Part shown: positions 41,764 through 50,074 of the stretch, piece after piece
How the letters are laid out: every line of letters begins with the position of its first letter
Numbering within the stretch: the stretch's first letter is position 1
Assembly: GCA_963808545.1 (NCBI GenBank)
Contig: CAWEGB010000014.1
Location: 82,152-146,151, forward strand
Length of the DNA: 64,000 nucleotides
Source of the DNA: JACVRW01 sp963808545
Lineage (GTDB): Bacteria; Actinomycetota; Thermoleophilia; Solirubrobacterales; Thermoleophilaceae
Direction: 5' to 3'
The notes under the pieces: model-generated
Databases searched by the model: none
Told to the model about the DNA's origin: nothing
The model's input: the letters and a program-made list of their open reading frames with translations, nothing else
Position numbers and translations under genes: made by a program

Positions 41764-42690
41764 TCAGTGCTTGCCGCGACTGCGCAGCAGGGCGTAGGCG
41801 TCGGCCGGCTCGCCCAGGTGGGCGAGCTTGTCGGGGTTGACCACCGAATGGATCGCCTGGACCCGGCCCTCGGCGATCTCGAGCGCCAAGACCGCCACGA
41901 TGCGGCCCTCGCCGTCGCGCACGATCGCCCCCGCCTGGCCGTTGATCTCGGACGGCTCGGTGCTGATCCCGGCCATCCGCTGCGCCTGCTTTCCCCACGC
42001 GCCGAGGGTGCGTGCCACCCGGCTGCGGCCGAACAGGGCCCTGGCCAGGGCGGGCGCCTTCCCGCCGCCGTCCCCGTGGAGGACCACGTCCTCGGCCAGC
42101 AGCATCTCGAGCGCCTGAACGTCCCCATCGCCGACCGCGGCGAGGAAGCGCCGGCCCAGCTCCTCCTGCTGCTCGCGCGAGGCGTCGTAGCGCGGCCGGC
42201 CCTCGGCCACGTGGCGGCGGGCGCGGCTCGCCAGCTGCCGCACGTTGGCCTCGCTCGTGCCCACGATGGGGGCAATCTCGCCGTAGGCGTAGTCGAACAC
42301 GTCGTGCAACAGGAAGGCGGCACGTTGCTCGGGCGACAGGCTCTCCAGCAACACGAGGAAGGCCACCGACAGCGAATCGGCCAGCTCGGCCCGCTGCGCC
42401 GGGTCGGCAGTCTCGTCCGTGACCAGCGGCTCCGGAAGCCACTCGCCCACGTAGGTCTCGCGCCGCACTCGCGCGGAGCGCAGGACGTCGATCGACAGGC
42501 GGCTCACGACCGTGGCCACGTACGCGCGCGGGGACTCGATCTCCTCCCCGGACTCGAGGACGCGGTGCAGGCGCAGCAGCGCGTCCTGCACCACGTCCTC
42601 GGCCTCGCTCACGCTGCCGAGCATCCGGTAGGCGATCGCGAACGCCGCCGGGCGCAGCTCCGCGTAGAGAGGACTCTCCCGATCGGTCAT
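41764..42690 (-). CDS. ECF41-family RNA polymerase sigma factor (SigJ-like)
   Basis: A 308-residue extracytoplasmic-function sigma factor with region 2 (FAIAYRMLGSVSEAEDVVQD, residues about 16-35), region 4 (ERAAFLLHDVFDYAYGEIA-like LSPEQRAAFLLHDVFDYAYG, about 125-170) and a C-terminal SnoaL-like domain. The DGGGK motif at residues 206-210 is the hallmark of ECF41 sigma factors, whose C-terminal domain regulates activity instead of an anti-sigma factor. The ATG overlaps the epimerase stop. A promoter of ECF41 type lies before the epimerase gene (43671-43697), implying autoregulation. It converges on FTR1. Confidence 0.92.
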   Translation of the reverse strand: MTDRESPLYAELRPAAFAIAYRMLGSVSEAEDVVQDALLRLHRVLESGEEIESPRAYVATVVSRLSIDVLRSARVRRETYVGEWLPEPLVTDETADPAQRAELADSLSVAFLVLLESLSPEQRAAFLLHDVFDYAYGEIAPIVGTSEANVRQLASRARRHVAEGRPRYDASREQQEELGRRFLAAVGDGDVQALEMLLAEDVVLHGDGGGKAPALARALFGRSRVARTLGAWGKQAQRMAGISTEPSEINGQAGAIVRDGEGRIVAVLALEIAEGRVQAIHSVVNPDKLAHLGEPADAYALLRSRGKH

Positions 42691-43637
42691 CCGGTCAGCC
42701 CGGAGGCGAAGCCCTCACGCCAGCTCGCCCAGCGAGGCTGCCAGTCGAGCTCGCGCTTGGCCTTTGCGTTGGAAGCTCCACGTAGCTCGGTCATCATGAC
42801 GGTCACCAGCTCGCCGCCCACCAGCCGTCCCAGCCAGCGTGGCATCCGCCGAGGCGGCTTTGCTCCGAGCGCGTCCGCCACCACCGGGAGCCACACCGAC
42901 ACCGGGGCCGGCTCGTCGTCGACCACCTGGTAGATGCCCGGCGCTCCACGCTCGACCGCCGCCAGGGTGGCCTGGGCCGCGTCGTCGATGTGGATGAACG
43001 ACCACACGCCTCCGCCGTCGCCGACCACCGGGAACTTGCGCTGGCGGATCGCCTGCACGTGCTCACCCTCCGGCTCGAGACCCATCGAGGTGCCCGGGCC
43101 GTAGAAGCCGCCGTAGCGGAGCACCAGGCCCTCGGTCCAAGTCGCGCTCGTCACCGCGCGCTCCAGGTGGCGGATCGCCTCGAGCGTGGTGCGTACCGCG
43201 TCGGGCGGGGACGTGTCGAGCGGATCCTCCTCGGTCTTCACCGGCCCTCCGACGCGCGCAAACGGCCAGCCGGCGAAGCTCTGCGCCACGAAGCGCCGCA
43301 CCCCCAGTGCCCGGCCGGCGGACAACAGGTTGTCCGTGCCCTCGGTGCGCAGACGGTTGGTCAGGGCGAACTCGCGCTCGAAGTGGCGGAAGTCGAGCGA
43401 GCCCGCCAGGGCGGTGAGCTGGTGGACGATCACGTCGGGCTCCGCCCTGCTGATCGCGCCCGCGAGCGCGTCCGGATCGAGGGCGTCGGCCACCACCGGG
43501 GTCGCCCGGGCGTTCCACAGGCTGGCGACCCTCGTCTCGCTGCGGGTGAGCCCGGTCACCTCGTGACCCTTGGCCACGAGCAACGGCACGAGCCGCCTCC
43601 CGAGGGCTCCGGTGGCACCGGCGACGAAGATCTTCAT
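42687..43637 (-). CDS. NAD(P)-dependent epimerase/dehydratase-like protein
   Basis: A 316-residue short-chain-dehydrogenase-like protein with N-terminal GATGALGRRLVPLL, the Rossmann motif of extended SDR/NmrA-type enzymes, VVADALDPDAL, RFVAQSFAGW and the Tyr-like active region GLVLRYGGFYGPGT. Such proteins are common partners of ECF41 sigma factors. ATG start with AAAAGGAGAAG upstream. It is transcribed first in the two-gene unit with the sigma factor, from the promoter at 43671-43697. Substrate unknown. Confidence 0.88.
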   Translation of the reverse strand: MKIFVAGATGALGRRLVPLLVAKGHEVTGLTRSETRVASLWNARATPVVADALDPDALAGAISRAEPDVIVHQLTALAGSLDFRHFEREFALTNRLRTEGTDNLLSAGRALGVRRFVAQSFAGWPFARVGGPVKTEEDPLDTSPPDAVRTTLEAIRHLERAVTSATWTEGLVLRYGGFYGPGTSMGLEPEGEHVQAIRQRKFPVVGDGGGVWSFIHIDDAAQATLAAVERGAPGIYQVVDDEPAPVSVWLPVVADALGAKPPRRMPRWLGRLVGGELVTVMMTELRGASNAKAKRELDWQPRWASWREGFASGLTG

Positions 43638-43670
43638 GACTTCTCCTTTTGGTCGGTCGTCACCAAGGAA

Positions 43671-43697
43671 GACGAGACGGGGGCTGCTCGTGTGACA
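43671..43697 (-). promoter_or_regulatory. ECF41-type promoter
   Basis: On the minus strand TGTCACA (43691-43697), a 16-bp spacer and CGTC (43671-43674) match the known ECF41 promoter pattern (TGTCACA, about 16 bp, CGTC) exactly. The start codon of the epimerase gene is 34 bp downstream of the CGTC, as expected for a leader with its ribosome-binding site. Confidence 0.8.
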
Positions 43698-43774
43698 GCG
43701 GTTCGGTGGACGGATGATCGAGGTTTCCTCGACGCCGGCCTGCTTGTCGCGTCGGTTACGCCCGTGCAGGGTGA

Positions 43775-44635
43775 GTGAAACCCGTGCGCCGCCGACGAGA
43801 CGGGTCGAAGGCTCTATACGTCGGTCACGTGGAGGCAGGGGCCCGCCACCTGAAGTCGCGCGCGGTCACGGGAGTGATCGTGCTGACCGGCGCGCTCGCG
43901 GCAACGGCCGGGTTGTCCGGGTCGGCGGCCGCGGCGGAGCTGACCGTGAGCCAGCTGCCGGCGGCGTCGACGGCGGCGTCGGTTGCGGCCGGCGCCGTGA
44001 GCAGCGTGCCCGTCGCGCCGGTCGTCGACGGCGCAACCACGACAGTGCGCCCTGCCGTGGAGCAGACGATTGCCGCTTCGCCGTCCGCTCCGGTGGCCGA
44101 GCCCGCGGTCCGAGCGGTGGCCCGGACGGCCGAAGCTCCGGCGCGGGTGATCCCACAGACTCCGGTCGCGAAGCCCCCGAGCCCCATGCCGTCCACGCCG
44201 GCCACACCGTCCACGCCGAGCGAAGCTCCCGTTGCCGGGGACCCCGGCAACGCCGGCCCAAACGGGCAGCCGGACCGCTCGCGGACGCCGTCGCGGCGCT
44301 CCCAGGCCGAGGCAGACGATGGTGCGCCGAAGCCGGCCGCTCCCGCTGCTTTCCCCGCCAAGACCTCGTCCGGCACCGCCGGCGAGCTGTCGCCCACCCA
44401 CCCGGCCGGGGCCCGCTCTGCGGGACCCGATCAGGCTCCTCTTCCCGCGCCGCCGCCGGCTGGCGCCGCCGCCTCGGCGGCCTCGGCGTCGGCCTTCGCG
44501 CCGTTCCTCGCCGGCATGGCACTGCTTGCCCTCGCCCTGGGGCTGAGCGATCCGGGCGTCAGCCGGCGCCTCAAGCTTCCCTCGGCCGCTTGGCGGCCCC
44601 AGAACCTCGTCTTCCGGCTCGAACGCCCGGGCTAG
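43775..44635 (+). CDS. Exported Pro/Ala-rich protein with C-terminal membrane segment
   Basis: About 286 residues. A hydrophobic export segment (VTGVIVLTGALAATAGLSG, near residues 31-49) is followed by a long low-complexity region rich in Pro, Ala, Ser and Thr (PSPMPSTPATPSTPSEAP), and a C-terminal hydrophobic helix (FAPFLAGMALLALALGLS) with a basic tail. The start is uncertain: GTG 43775, 43784 or 43829 are possible. The layout suggests a cell-envelope stalk or anchor protein. It precedes the repeat protein at 44707 by 71 bp on the same strand. No family recognised. Confidence 0.6.
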   Translation: MKPVRRRRDGSKALYVGHVEAGARHLKSRAVTGVIVLTGALAATAGLSGSAAAAELTVSQLPAASTAASVAAGAVSSVPVAPVVDGATTTVRPAVEQTIAASPSAPVAEPAVRAVARTAEAPARVIPQTPVAKPPSPMPSTPATPSTPSEAPVAGDPGNAGPNGQPDRSRTPSRRSQAEADDGAPKPAAPAAFPAKTSSGTAGELSPTHPAGARSAGPDQAPLPAPPPAGAAASAASASAFAPFLAGMALLALALGLSDPGVSRRLKLPSAAWRPQNLVFRLERPG

Positions 44636-44706
44636 CCGCCCGCGGTCACAGCCAGCGCCGGGAGCAATCCCGGCGCAGTTCGAGAACGAGACGAAGGAGA
44701 CAGACC

Positions 44707-45678
44707 ATGAAGCGCAGTCACATTGCGCTGGGCGCGAGCGTGCTCGCCCTGGCGATGACCGGCGGGCCCGCGTGGGCCGCGCCCACCCAGACGATCGACG
44801 ACTCGATCGGGGGAGCCCAGGTGGCCTCCGTCGCGGTCGACGCTCCCGTGCGCGTGCTGAGCGACGGGAACAACGGCTCCGGCGCCTCGGCTGCCGGCGG
44901 CCCGCAGGCGATCGACGACTCGGTCGGAGCCGTGCAGACCGGGCCGGTCGCGGTAAACGCACCGGTGCGCGTGCTGAGCGACGGCGACAACGGCTCGGCG
45001 CCGCAGGGCGGGTCGAGCAGCGGACCCGGTCCCGTGAAGCCGGGCTCGCAGTCGGTGAACGGCTCGGTGGGCGCCGTTCAGGCCGGACCAGTCGGTGTCC
45101 AGGCGCCGGTGAGGGTGGCGAGCGACGGCGAGAACCGGTCGCCGGCCGGCACCGGAACTCCGGGGCGACAGACCAGCGACGACTCGGTCGGCACGGTACA
45201 GGTGGGGGCGACGGATATCCGCGCACCCATCCGCGTGCTGAGCGACGGCGACGATGAGAGTGCGGGCTCGGGTTCCACCCCGGGCACCCCCGGGTCCCCG
45301 TCCAGCACGGACTCGGTGGGCGTGGTGCAGATCGCGCCGGTTCGCCTGAGCCTCCCGGTCCGGCTGCTGAGCGACGGCGACGACAGCGCCGCGGTTGCGT
45401 CCGCCTCGGAGGGGCAGGTCGCCGATGCGGGCGGATCAACGTCCGGCCCGGAGGCTCTCACCGTGGGCACTGACGGGGCAGGCTCACCGAGCCTCCCGCA
45501 CACCCCGTCCGGTACGCCGGGACGCGGCGTCGCGGAGCTCGCCTCGGACGCCGTGAGGACGCTCGATGCGTACGGCCCGGGCAGCCTTCCGGTGGCCGGG
45601 CTGGGCCTCATCGGGCTCCTGCTGCTCGGCTCGGTGATGCTCGCCGCCGGATCCGGCATCCGGATCGCGCGGGTCTGA
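44707..45678 (+). CDS. Exported five-repeat surface-type protein
   Basis: A 323-residue protein with a signal peptide (residues 1-25, ending AWAA) and five repeats of roughly DDSVGxVQxGPVxVxAPVRV then LSDGDN. They begin near residues 31, 70, 118, 158 and 202, with Gly/Ser/Pro-rich spacers of variable length. The C-terminus has a hydrophobic helix (LPVAGLGLIGLLLLGSVMLA) and a short basic end, an anchor. Alternating Val and polar residues suggest strands, and the Asp/Asn-Gly ends look like metal-binding turns. ATG start with AAGGAG upstream. Followed by a strong terminator. No family recognised. Confidence 0.7.
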   Translation: MKRSHIALGASVLALAMTGGPAWAAPTQTIDDSIGGAQVASVAVDAPVRVLSDGNNGSGASAAGGPQAIDDSVGAVQTGPVAVNAPVRVLSDGDNGSAPQGGSSSGPGPVKPGSQSVNGSVGAVQAGPVGVQAPVRVASDGENRSPAGTGTPGRQTSDDSVGTVQVGATDIRAPIRVLSDGDDESAGSGSTPGTPGSPSSTDSVGVVQIAPVRLSLPVRLLSDGDDSAAVASASEGQVADAGGSTSGPEALTVGTDGAGSPSLPHTPSGTPGRGVAELASDAVRTLDAYGPGSLPVAGLGLIGLLLLGSVMLAAGSGIRIARV

Positions 45679-45696
45679 CCCGTCGAGCGGCGTCCG

Positions 45697-45728
45697 CACC
45701 GCCGGGGACCGCTCGGTCCCCGGCGGTG
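45697..45728. terminator. Bidirectional terminator between convergent genes
   Basis: CACCGCCGGGGACCG (45697-45711) pairs perfectly over 15 bp with 45714-45728 around a 2-base centre (in practice a shorter stem with a loop). It lies between the stop of the repeat protein (45678) and the stop of the betaine-binding protein gene (45752), the expected place for a shared terminator. There is no marked U-run. Confidence 0.75.
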
Positions 45729-45751
45729 CTGCGCCGTTCAGAGGGCGAGGC

Positions 45752-46747
45752 TCACTCGAGCCAGGAGGCGACTTCCTTCTCGTTCTCCTGGACCCAGTCC
45801 TGCCCGGCCTGCTCGGGGTCGACCTTGTCGCCCGCGATGGCCTTGGCCACTTCCTCCTGCTGCTCGTTCGTGAGCGTCATGTTCTGCAGCACGGGATACG
45901 CCGGCGAGCCGCTGTCGGCGAACTTCTTGCTGAACAACTTGTTGATGGTCGTCACGTCGTACTCGCACTTGTACTGCTCCGGATCGCCGCCGGCCTTGGC
46001 GTCGTCCTCGCAGTCCACGCCCTCCTTGCGCGGCGGCAGCTTGACCTCGGCCAGGTCGTACTCCTGGTTGAGGTACTGAGGCGTGTACCAGTAGAAGATG
46101 ACCGGCTTCTCCTGCTTGTAGAGCTGGCTCCAGCGCGCCACCTGCGCGGGCTCGGCCCCCGCGGTCACGTGCTTGAAGTTGAGGTCGAGCGCCTCGATCA
46201 GCTCCTTGTCCTTCTGGACGTAGGAGGGGTCGCCTCCCAGGAAGGTGCCCTGGTCACCCGACTCGGCCGTCTTGAAGATGTCCTCCTTGCCCTTCAGGCC
46301 CTCCCAGGTCTCGAACTCCGGGTACTCGTCCATCAGGTACTTGGGGATGAACCAGCCGATGTGGCCCTCCACGCCCAGCGGGCCGCCCTGGACGACGGTG
46401 CCGGCCTTCTTTATGTACTTGTCGTACTCCGCGGTGTGCTCCCAGTCCTCGAGCGCCGCGTCGACCTTGCCGTCGGCCATCGCCTGGAAGACCGGGATCT
46501 CGGCGATCTTGGTGATCTCGACCTCGCAGCCGAGCTCGTCCTCGAGCACCGCCTTGGCGATGTAGGTGTTGGCCGTCGAGCCGGCCCACGCCTGCTCGTT
46601 CAGCACGACTTTCCCGCAGTCGGTCGCTCCCGAGTCGGCGCTGCCGCCGCCCGAGCTGCCCTCGTCGTCCTTGTCCTCGCCGCACGCCGCCATGAACAGT
46701 GCGAGCGCGACCGCAGCCACCAGCAACATCAGGCGTCTGCTCTTCAC
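45752..46747 (-). CDS. opuAC: Glycine betaine/proline-type ABC transporter substrate-binding lipoprotein
   Basis: A 331-residue lipoprotein: signal and lipobox LFMAAC, linker, then an OpuAC-type domain with aromatic box candidates in NEQAWAGS, ALEDWEHTAEY, HIGWFIPKY and FYWYTPQY, the Trp/Tyr residues that cradle quaternary ammonium groups. GTG 46747 is preferred because AGGAGGGG sits just before it; ATG 46762 is the alternative. Third gene of the uptake operon, behind ATPase and permease. It binds glycine betaine or a related methylated amine outside the cell. Confidence 0.88.
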   Translation of the reverse strand: MKSRRLMLLVAAVALALFMAACGEDKDDEGSSGGGSADSGATDCGKVVLNEQAWAGSTANTYIAKAVLEDELGCEVEITKIAEIPVFQAMADGKVDAALEDWEHTAEYDKYIKKAGTVVQGGPLGVEGHIGWFIPKYLMDEYPEFETWEGLKGKEDIFKTAESGDQGTFLGGDPSYVQKDKELIEALDLNFKHVTAGAEPAQVARWSQLYKQEKPVIFYWYTPQYLNQEYDLAEVKLPPRKEGVDCEDDAKAGGDPEQYKCEYDVTTINKLFSKKFADSGSPAYPVLQNMTLTNEQQEEVAKAIAGDKVDPEQAGQDWVQENEKEVASWLE

Positions 46748-46773
46748 GAGTCCCCTCCTCATTCCCTACCCCC

Positions 46774-48828
46774 TCATCGTGGTTGAACCTGTGTACGTCT
46801 GAGTCCCAGCCCGCGGGCCGGCCGGCGCGCGGCCTGCTCCTGGCGCGTGCCGCGGTGACCCTGGGTGACCCGGTCGAGCGCGATCCCCAGCGCGAGGATC
46901 GCGAGCGAGGCCACCACACCCTCTCCGAATTCGTTGCGCTGCAGGCCGCGAGCCACGAGGTCACCCAGCGCGCCCGAGCCCACCAGTCCGCCGATCACCA
47001 CCACGGCCAGGACCAGGATGATGCCCTGGTTGACGCCGAGCATGATCGAGTCACGGGCCAGCGGCACCTTGACCTTGGCCAGCACCTGCATCCGTGATGC
47101 GCCGAACGCCGAGGCCGCCTCGACGGCCGCCGGCGAGACGCCTCGCAGCCCGTTGGTCACGAGCCGTATCACGACCGGGATCGCGTACAGCACCGACGCC
47201 ACCACGCCGGGTATGCGCGACACCGGCATCAGGTAGATGAACGGAATGATGTAGACGAGCTGAGGCAGTGTCTGGAGCGTGTCGAGCAACGGGCGCAACA
47301 GGCGCTCCACGCGCGGGCTCTCGGCCGCCCAGATGCCGATCACCACTCCGATCGCCACCGCCAGCAGCGTCGCCACCAGCACCTGGGACGCGGTGTCCAT
47401 GCCGGGATCCCAGACGCCCATCACGCCTATGGCCGCGAGCATCAGCAGCGCGGTGATGGCCGGGCGCGCGCCGCTGATCACGAAGGCGATCGCGCCCAGG
47501 CCGGCGAGCGTGACGAACCAGGGCGATTCCACCAGCAGCACCCTCAGTGGCTCCAGCAGGTACTCGAGCAGGAAGTTCCCGATCGGCTCGGTGATGCCGA
47601 ACACGAACGAGTCCGGGTCCTGGACGTAGTCGAGCACCGACTGGATCCAGCTCAGCAGGTCCGCCTGGATGTCGGCCGGGTAGACCGTGGTGGCGGTCTC
47701 GAACTCCTCCGGGTAGATCGAGTCGGCGCCGAGCAGCCGTGCCACGACCACGACGGCCGCGATGGCCCCGACGGTGGCCAGCGTCATCTTGCGAGCCCTC
47801 TTTCGCCCGCGCTCGTCGAGGTGGCGCCGCGCCGGGTCCGTGCGGTCCGCGATCGCGGCCGTGGCGCGGTCGAGGGCGATGGCCATGATCACGATGACCA
47901 GTCCCGCGAGGATCGCCAGCCCGGGGTTCGAGTAGAGGCCGTTGGTGACCACGTCGCCCAGCCCGCGCCCCCCGATGAGGCCGGCGATGACCACGAGCGA
48001 CAGCGCGAACATGATCGTCTGGTTGACCGACAGCAACAGCTGGCGGCGGGCCAGCGGCAGCTGCACCTTGAAGAGCGTCTGGGCCGAGGTCGAGCCGAAG
48101 GCCTTGGCCGCCTCCACCGAGTCGGCGGTGACCCCGCGGATCCCGAGCGCGGTGATGCGGACCGCCGGCGGGATGGCGTAGATCATCGTGCAGATCACGG
48201 CCGCGGCCGGGCCCACCGAGAACAGGATCACCACCGGCATCAGATAGGCGAATGCGGGCACGATCTGCATGGCGTCGAGTGCCGGCGTGATGCCGCGGTA
48301 GAAGCGGTCCGAACGGCCCGCGATCACGCCGATGGGCACGCCCACCGCCAGCGACAGCGTCACCGCCGCCGACATCAGCGCGAGCGTCTGGACACTCTCC
48401 TCCCACAGCCCGGTCAGGGCGAAGCAGACGAAGGCGAAGGCCACGATCAGCGCGGCGCGCCAGCCGCCGAAGCGCAGCACCAGCAGCACCGAGGCCGCGG
48501 CCGTGCCCACCCACGTGAGCCACAAGAGCACGTTGTTGATCGCCGTGACGAGCCACTCGGCCAGAGCCCGGAAACCATCGAATATGGCGAAGATCACGTT
48601 CGGGCTCTCGGCGGTGCGTTCCTCCAGCAGCCAGGTCTGCGCGCTGTCGAGGCGCTCGGGCAGCTCCACCCAGGTGAGCGACGCCGGCCACGGGAAGTCG
48701 CCGCGCATGAGCGCGAAGCCGATGACCATCAGCAGCGCGATCCCGGCCACCTGCAGGGGCCGGCTGCGCCAGAGCGCGTTGGGGGGGACGAGCGCCGGGG
48801 CGGCGACCCTGCCGCTAGCTACTGCCAC
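46774..48828 (-). CDS. opuAB: Glycine betaine/proline-type ABC transporter permease, tandem fusion
   Basis: A 684-residue permease formed of two complete permease domains in one chain. The first is at residues about 140-325 with FGSTSAQTLFKVQLPLARRQ as its ATPase-contact loop; the second at about 455-660 with FGASRMQVLAKVKVPLARDS. Each is followed by the same helix pattern (NQTIMFALSLVVIAGLIGG and NQGIILVLAVVVIGGLVGS). Most relatives are single-domain and form homodimers, so this is an internal duplication. GTG start overlaps the ATPase gene by 14 bp. Confidence 0.9.
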   Translation of the reverse strand: MAVASGRVAAPALVPPNALWRSRPLQVAGIALLMVIGFALMRGDFPWPASLTWVELPERLDSAQTWLLEERTAESPNVIFAIFDGFRALAEWLVTAINNVLLWLTWVGTAAASVLLVLRFGGWRAALIVAFAFVCFALTGLWEESVQTLALMSAAVTLSLAVGVPIGVIAGRSDRFYRGITPALDAMQIVPAFAYLMPVVILFSVGPAAAVICTMIYAIPPAVRITALGIRGVTADSVEAAKAFGSTSAQTLFKVQLPLARRQLLLSVNQTIMFALSLVVIAGLIGGRGLGDVVTNGLYSNPGLAILAGLVIVIMAIALDRATAAIADRTDPARRHLDERGRKRARKMTLATVGAIAAVVVVARLLGADSIYPEEFETATTVYPADIQADLLSWIQSVLDYVQDPDSFVFGITEPIGNFLLEYLLEPLRVLLVESPWFVTLAGLGAIAFVISGARPAITALLMLAAIGVMGVWDPGMDTASQVLVATLLAVAIGVVIGIWAAESPRVERLLRPLLDTLQTLPQLVYIIPFIYLMPVSRIPGVVASVLYAIPVVIRLVTNGLRGVSPAAVEAASAFGASRMQVLAKVKVPLARDSIMLGVNQGIILVLAVVVIGGLVGSGALGDLVARGLQRNEFGEGVVASLAILALGIALDRVTQGHRGTRQEQAARRPARGLGLRRTQVQPR

Positions 48829-49921
48829 CGGCCGCCTCAGGCGCCCCGGCCATCGATTCGAGGATGGCCACGCGGTCGATCACACCCACCACGCGACCGT
48901 CCTCGGTGGCGGCCACCGGACCTTCGGTGGCCGCGACAACTGGTACGGCGTCCTTGACCTTGGTGGCCACGTCCAGCTCGGGGCCGTCCGTGTGCTCGCC
49001 CGGCCGGGCGTCACGCATCACCGACCGCAGCGTCAGGACGTGCGTGCGCGGGATGTCGCGCACGAAGTTCGCCACGTAGTCGTCGGCCGGGCTGGCCACC
49101 AGCTCCTCGGGGGTGCCGAGCTGCACGATCGCGCCGTCGCGCATGATCGCGATGCGGTCGCCCAGCCGCAGGGCCTCACCGAGGTCGTGGGTGATGAACA
49201 GCATGGTCTTCCCGGTCTCCACCTGCAGGCGGCACACCTCGTCCTGCATGTCACGCCGGATGAGCGGATCGAGGGCGCTGAACGGCTCGTCGTAGAGCAT
49301 CAGCTCCGGCTCGACCGCGAAAGCGCGGGCCAGGCCGACGCGCTGCTGCATGCCTCCCGAAAGCTGGTCGGGGAACTGATGGGCCGCGTCCTCGAGTCCG
49401 ACCAGCTGAAGGACCTCGCCCGCGCGGCCGAGGCGCTCGGCCTTGGGCACGCCCTGGATCTCGAGCCCGAAGGCGGCATTCTCGATCACGGTGCGGTGCG
49501 CGAGCAGCCCGAAATGCTGGAAGACCATCGCCACGGTGTGACGGCGCAGCTCGCGCAGGGCGTCCGAGTCCGCGGCCAGCACGTCGCGGCCAGTGATGCT
49601 GATCTGCCCGGCGCTCGGCTCGATCAGCCGGATCAGCGTCCTGATCAGGGTCGACTTGCCCGACCCGGAGAGCCCCATGACGACGAACATCTCGCCCGGC
49701 TTGATGTGGATGGATACGTCGCGCACCGCGATGACGCAGCCGGTCTTCTCACGCAGCTCGGCCCGTGAGAGCTCGGCGTCCGGCGTGCCGATGATGCGCT
49801 CGCCATGGGGGCCGAAGACCTTCCAGACACCGTCGGCGCGGACAAGCGGCTCGCCCTCGGGAGAGCCGTTGGGGGGCGCCTCAGGTGTCCTGACGGCGCC
49901 GGGACCGTGCGCGTCGGCCAT
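48815..49921 (-). CDS. opuAA: Glycine betaine/proline-type ABC transporter ATP-binding protein
   Basis: A 368-residue ATPase of the OpuAA/ProV group: Walker A GLSGSGKSTL, Q-loop VFQHFGLLAHRTV, signature LSGGMQQRVGLARAF, Walker B LMLYDEPFSALDP and switch His in FITHDLGEA. ProV-type insertion AELREKTGCVIAVRDV precedes Walker A. The C-terminal CBS part is short (AATEDGRVVGVIDRVAIL), consistent with one degenerate repeat rather than two. ATG 49921; a TGATATATCA palindrome lies 10 bp upstream, so transcription is probably controlled by the GntR protein at 55686. Confidence 0.9.
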   Translation of the reverse strand: MADAHGPGAVRTPEAPPNGSPEGEPLVRADGVWKVFGPHGERIIGTPDAELSRAELREKTGCVIAVRDVSIHIKPGEMFVVMGLSGSGKSTLIRTLIRLIEPSAGQISITGRDVLAADSDALRELRRHTVAMVFQHFGLLAHRTVIENAAFGLEIQGVPKAERLGRAGEVLQLVGLEDAAHQFPDQLSGGMQQRVGLARAFAVEPELMLYDEPFSALDPLIRRDMQDEVCRLQVETGKTMLFITHDLGEALRLGDRIAIMRDGAIVQLGTPEELVASPADDYVANFVRDIPRTHVLTLRSVMRDARPGEHTDGPELDVATKVKDAVPVVAATEGPVAATEDGRVVGVIDRVAILESMAGAPEAAGGSS

Positions 49922-49931
49922 GCGCGGGCGA

Positions 49932-49941
49932 TGATATATCA
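49932..49941. promoter_or_regulatory. TGATATATCA operator upstream of opuAA
   Basis: Perfect 10-bp palindrome TGATATATCA placed 10 bp before the ATG of the betaine transporter operon. The same word is found between the GntR and MetF-like genes (56404-56413) and with one mismatch before the permease gene (53146-53155). An all-AT core is striking in this GC-rich sequence. Confidence 0.65.
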
Positions 49942-49992
49942 GGCGCCGGGGCGGTCGCTAGTGGGGAAGGGGTTAAGCCCGCCGTGCCGTCT

Positions 49993-50044
49993 AATCCCGA
50001 AGCAGACCCGCTTTGGGCACCGTGGCGGTGCCCAATCCGGGATT
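49993..50044 (-). terminator. Two-tier hairpin after the aldehyde dehydrogenase gene
   Basis: Outer arms AATCCCG (49993-49999) and CGGGATT (50038-50044) enclose a perfect 10-bp inner stem, TTGGGCACCG (50013-50022) with CGGTGCCCAA (50026-50035) and a 3-base loop. It lies 31 bp after the stop of the minus-strand aldehyde dehydrogenase gene. Likely the terminator of the permease-dehydrogenase operon, though the outer pairing is more than a simple terminator needs. Confidence 0.55.
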
Positions 50045-50074
50045 GCTCCCGCGCAGCGCGCTGCGAAGGCGCGC

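Noticed and set aside
39249..42323. Open minus-strand frame of 1024 codons opposite the FTR1 gene
   Set aside because: It is the antisense shadow of the FTR1 and ECF41 genes; its translation is Arg/Gly/His/Glu-rich low complexity without any domain.
45484..45510. LPHTP sequence in the repeat protein as a sortase signal
   Set aside because: The membrane helix begins over 40 residues later and the motif is not LPxTG or LAxTG; the C-terminal helix alone explains anchoring.
44707..45678. The five-repeat protein as a chaplin
   Set aside because: Repeats lack the chaplin pattern (paired Cys, GNGxG core) and are separated by long Gly/Ser/Pro spacers.
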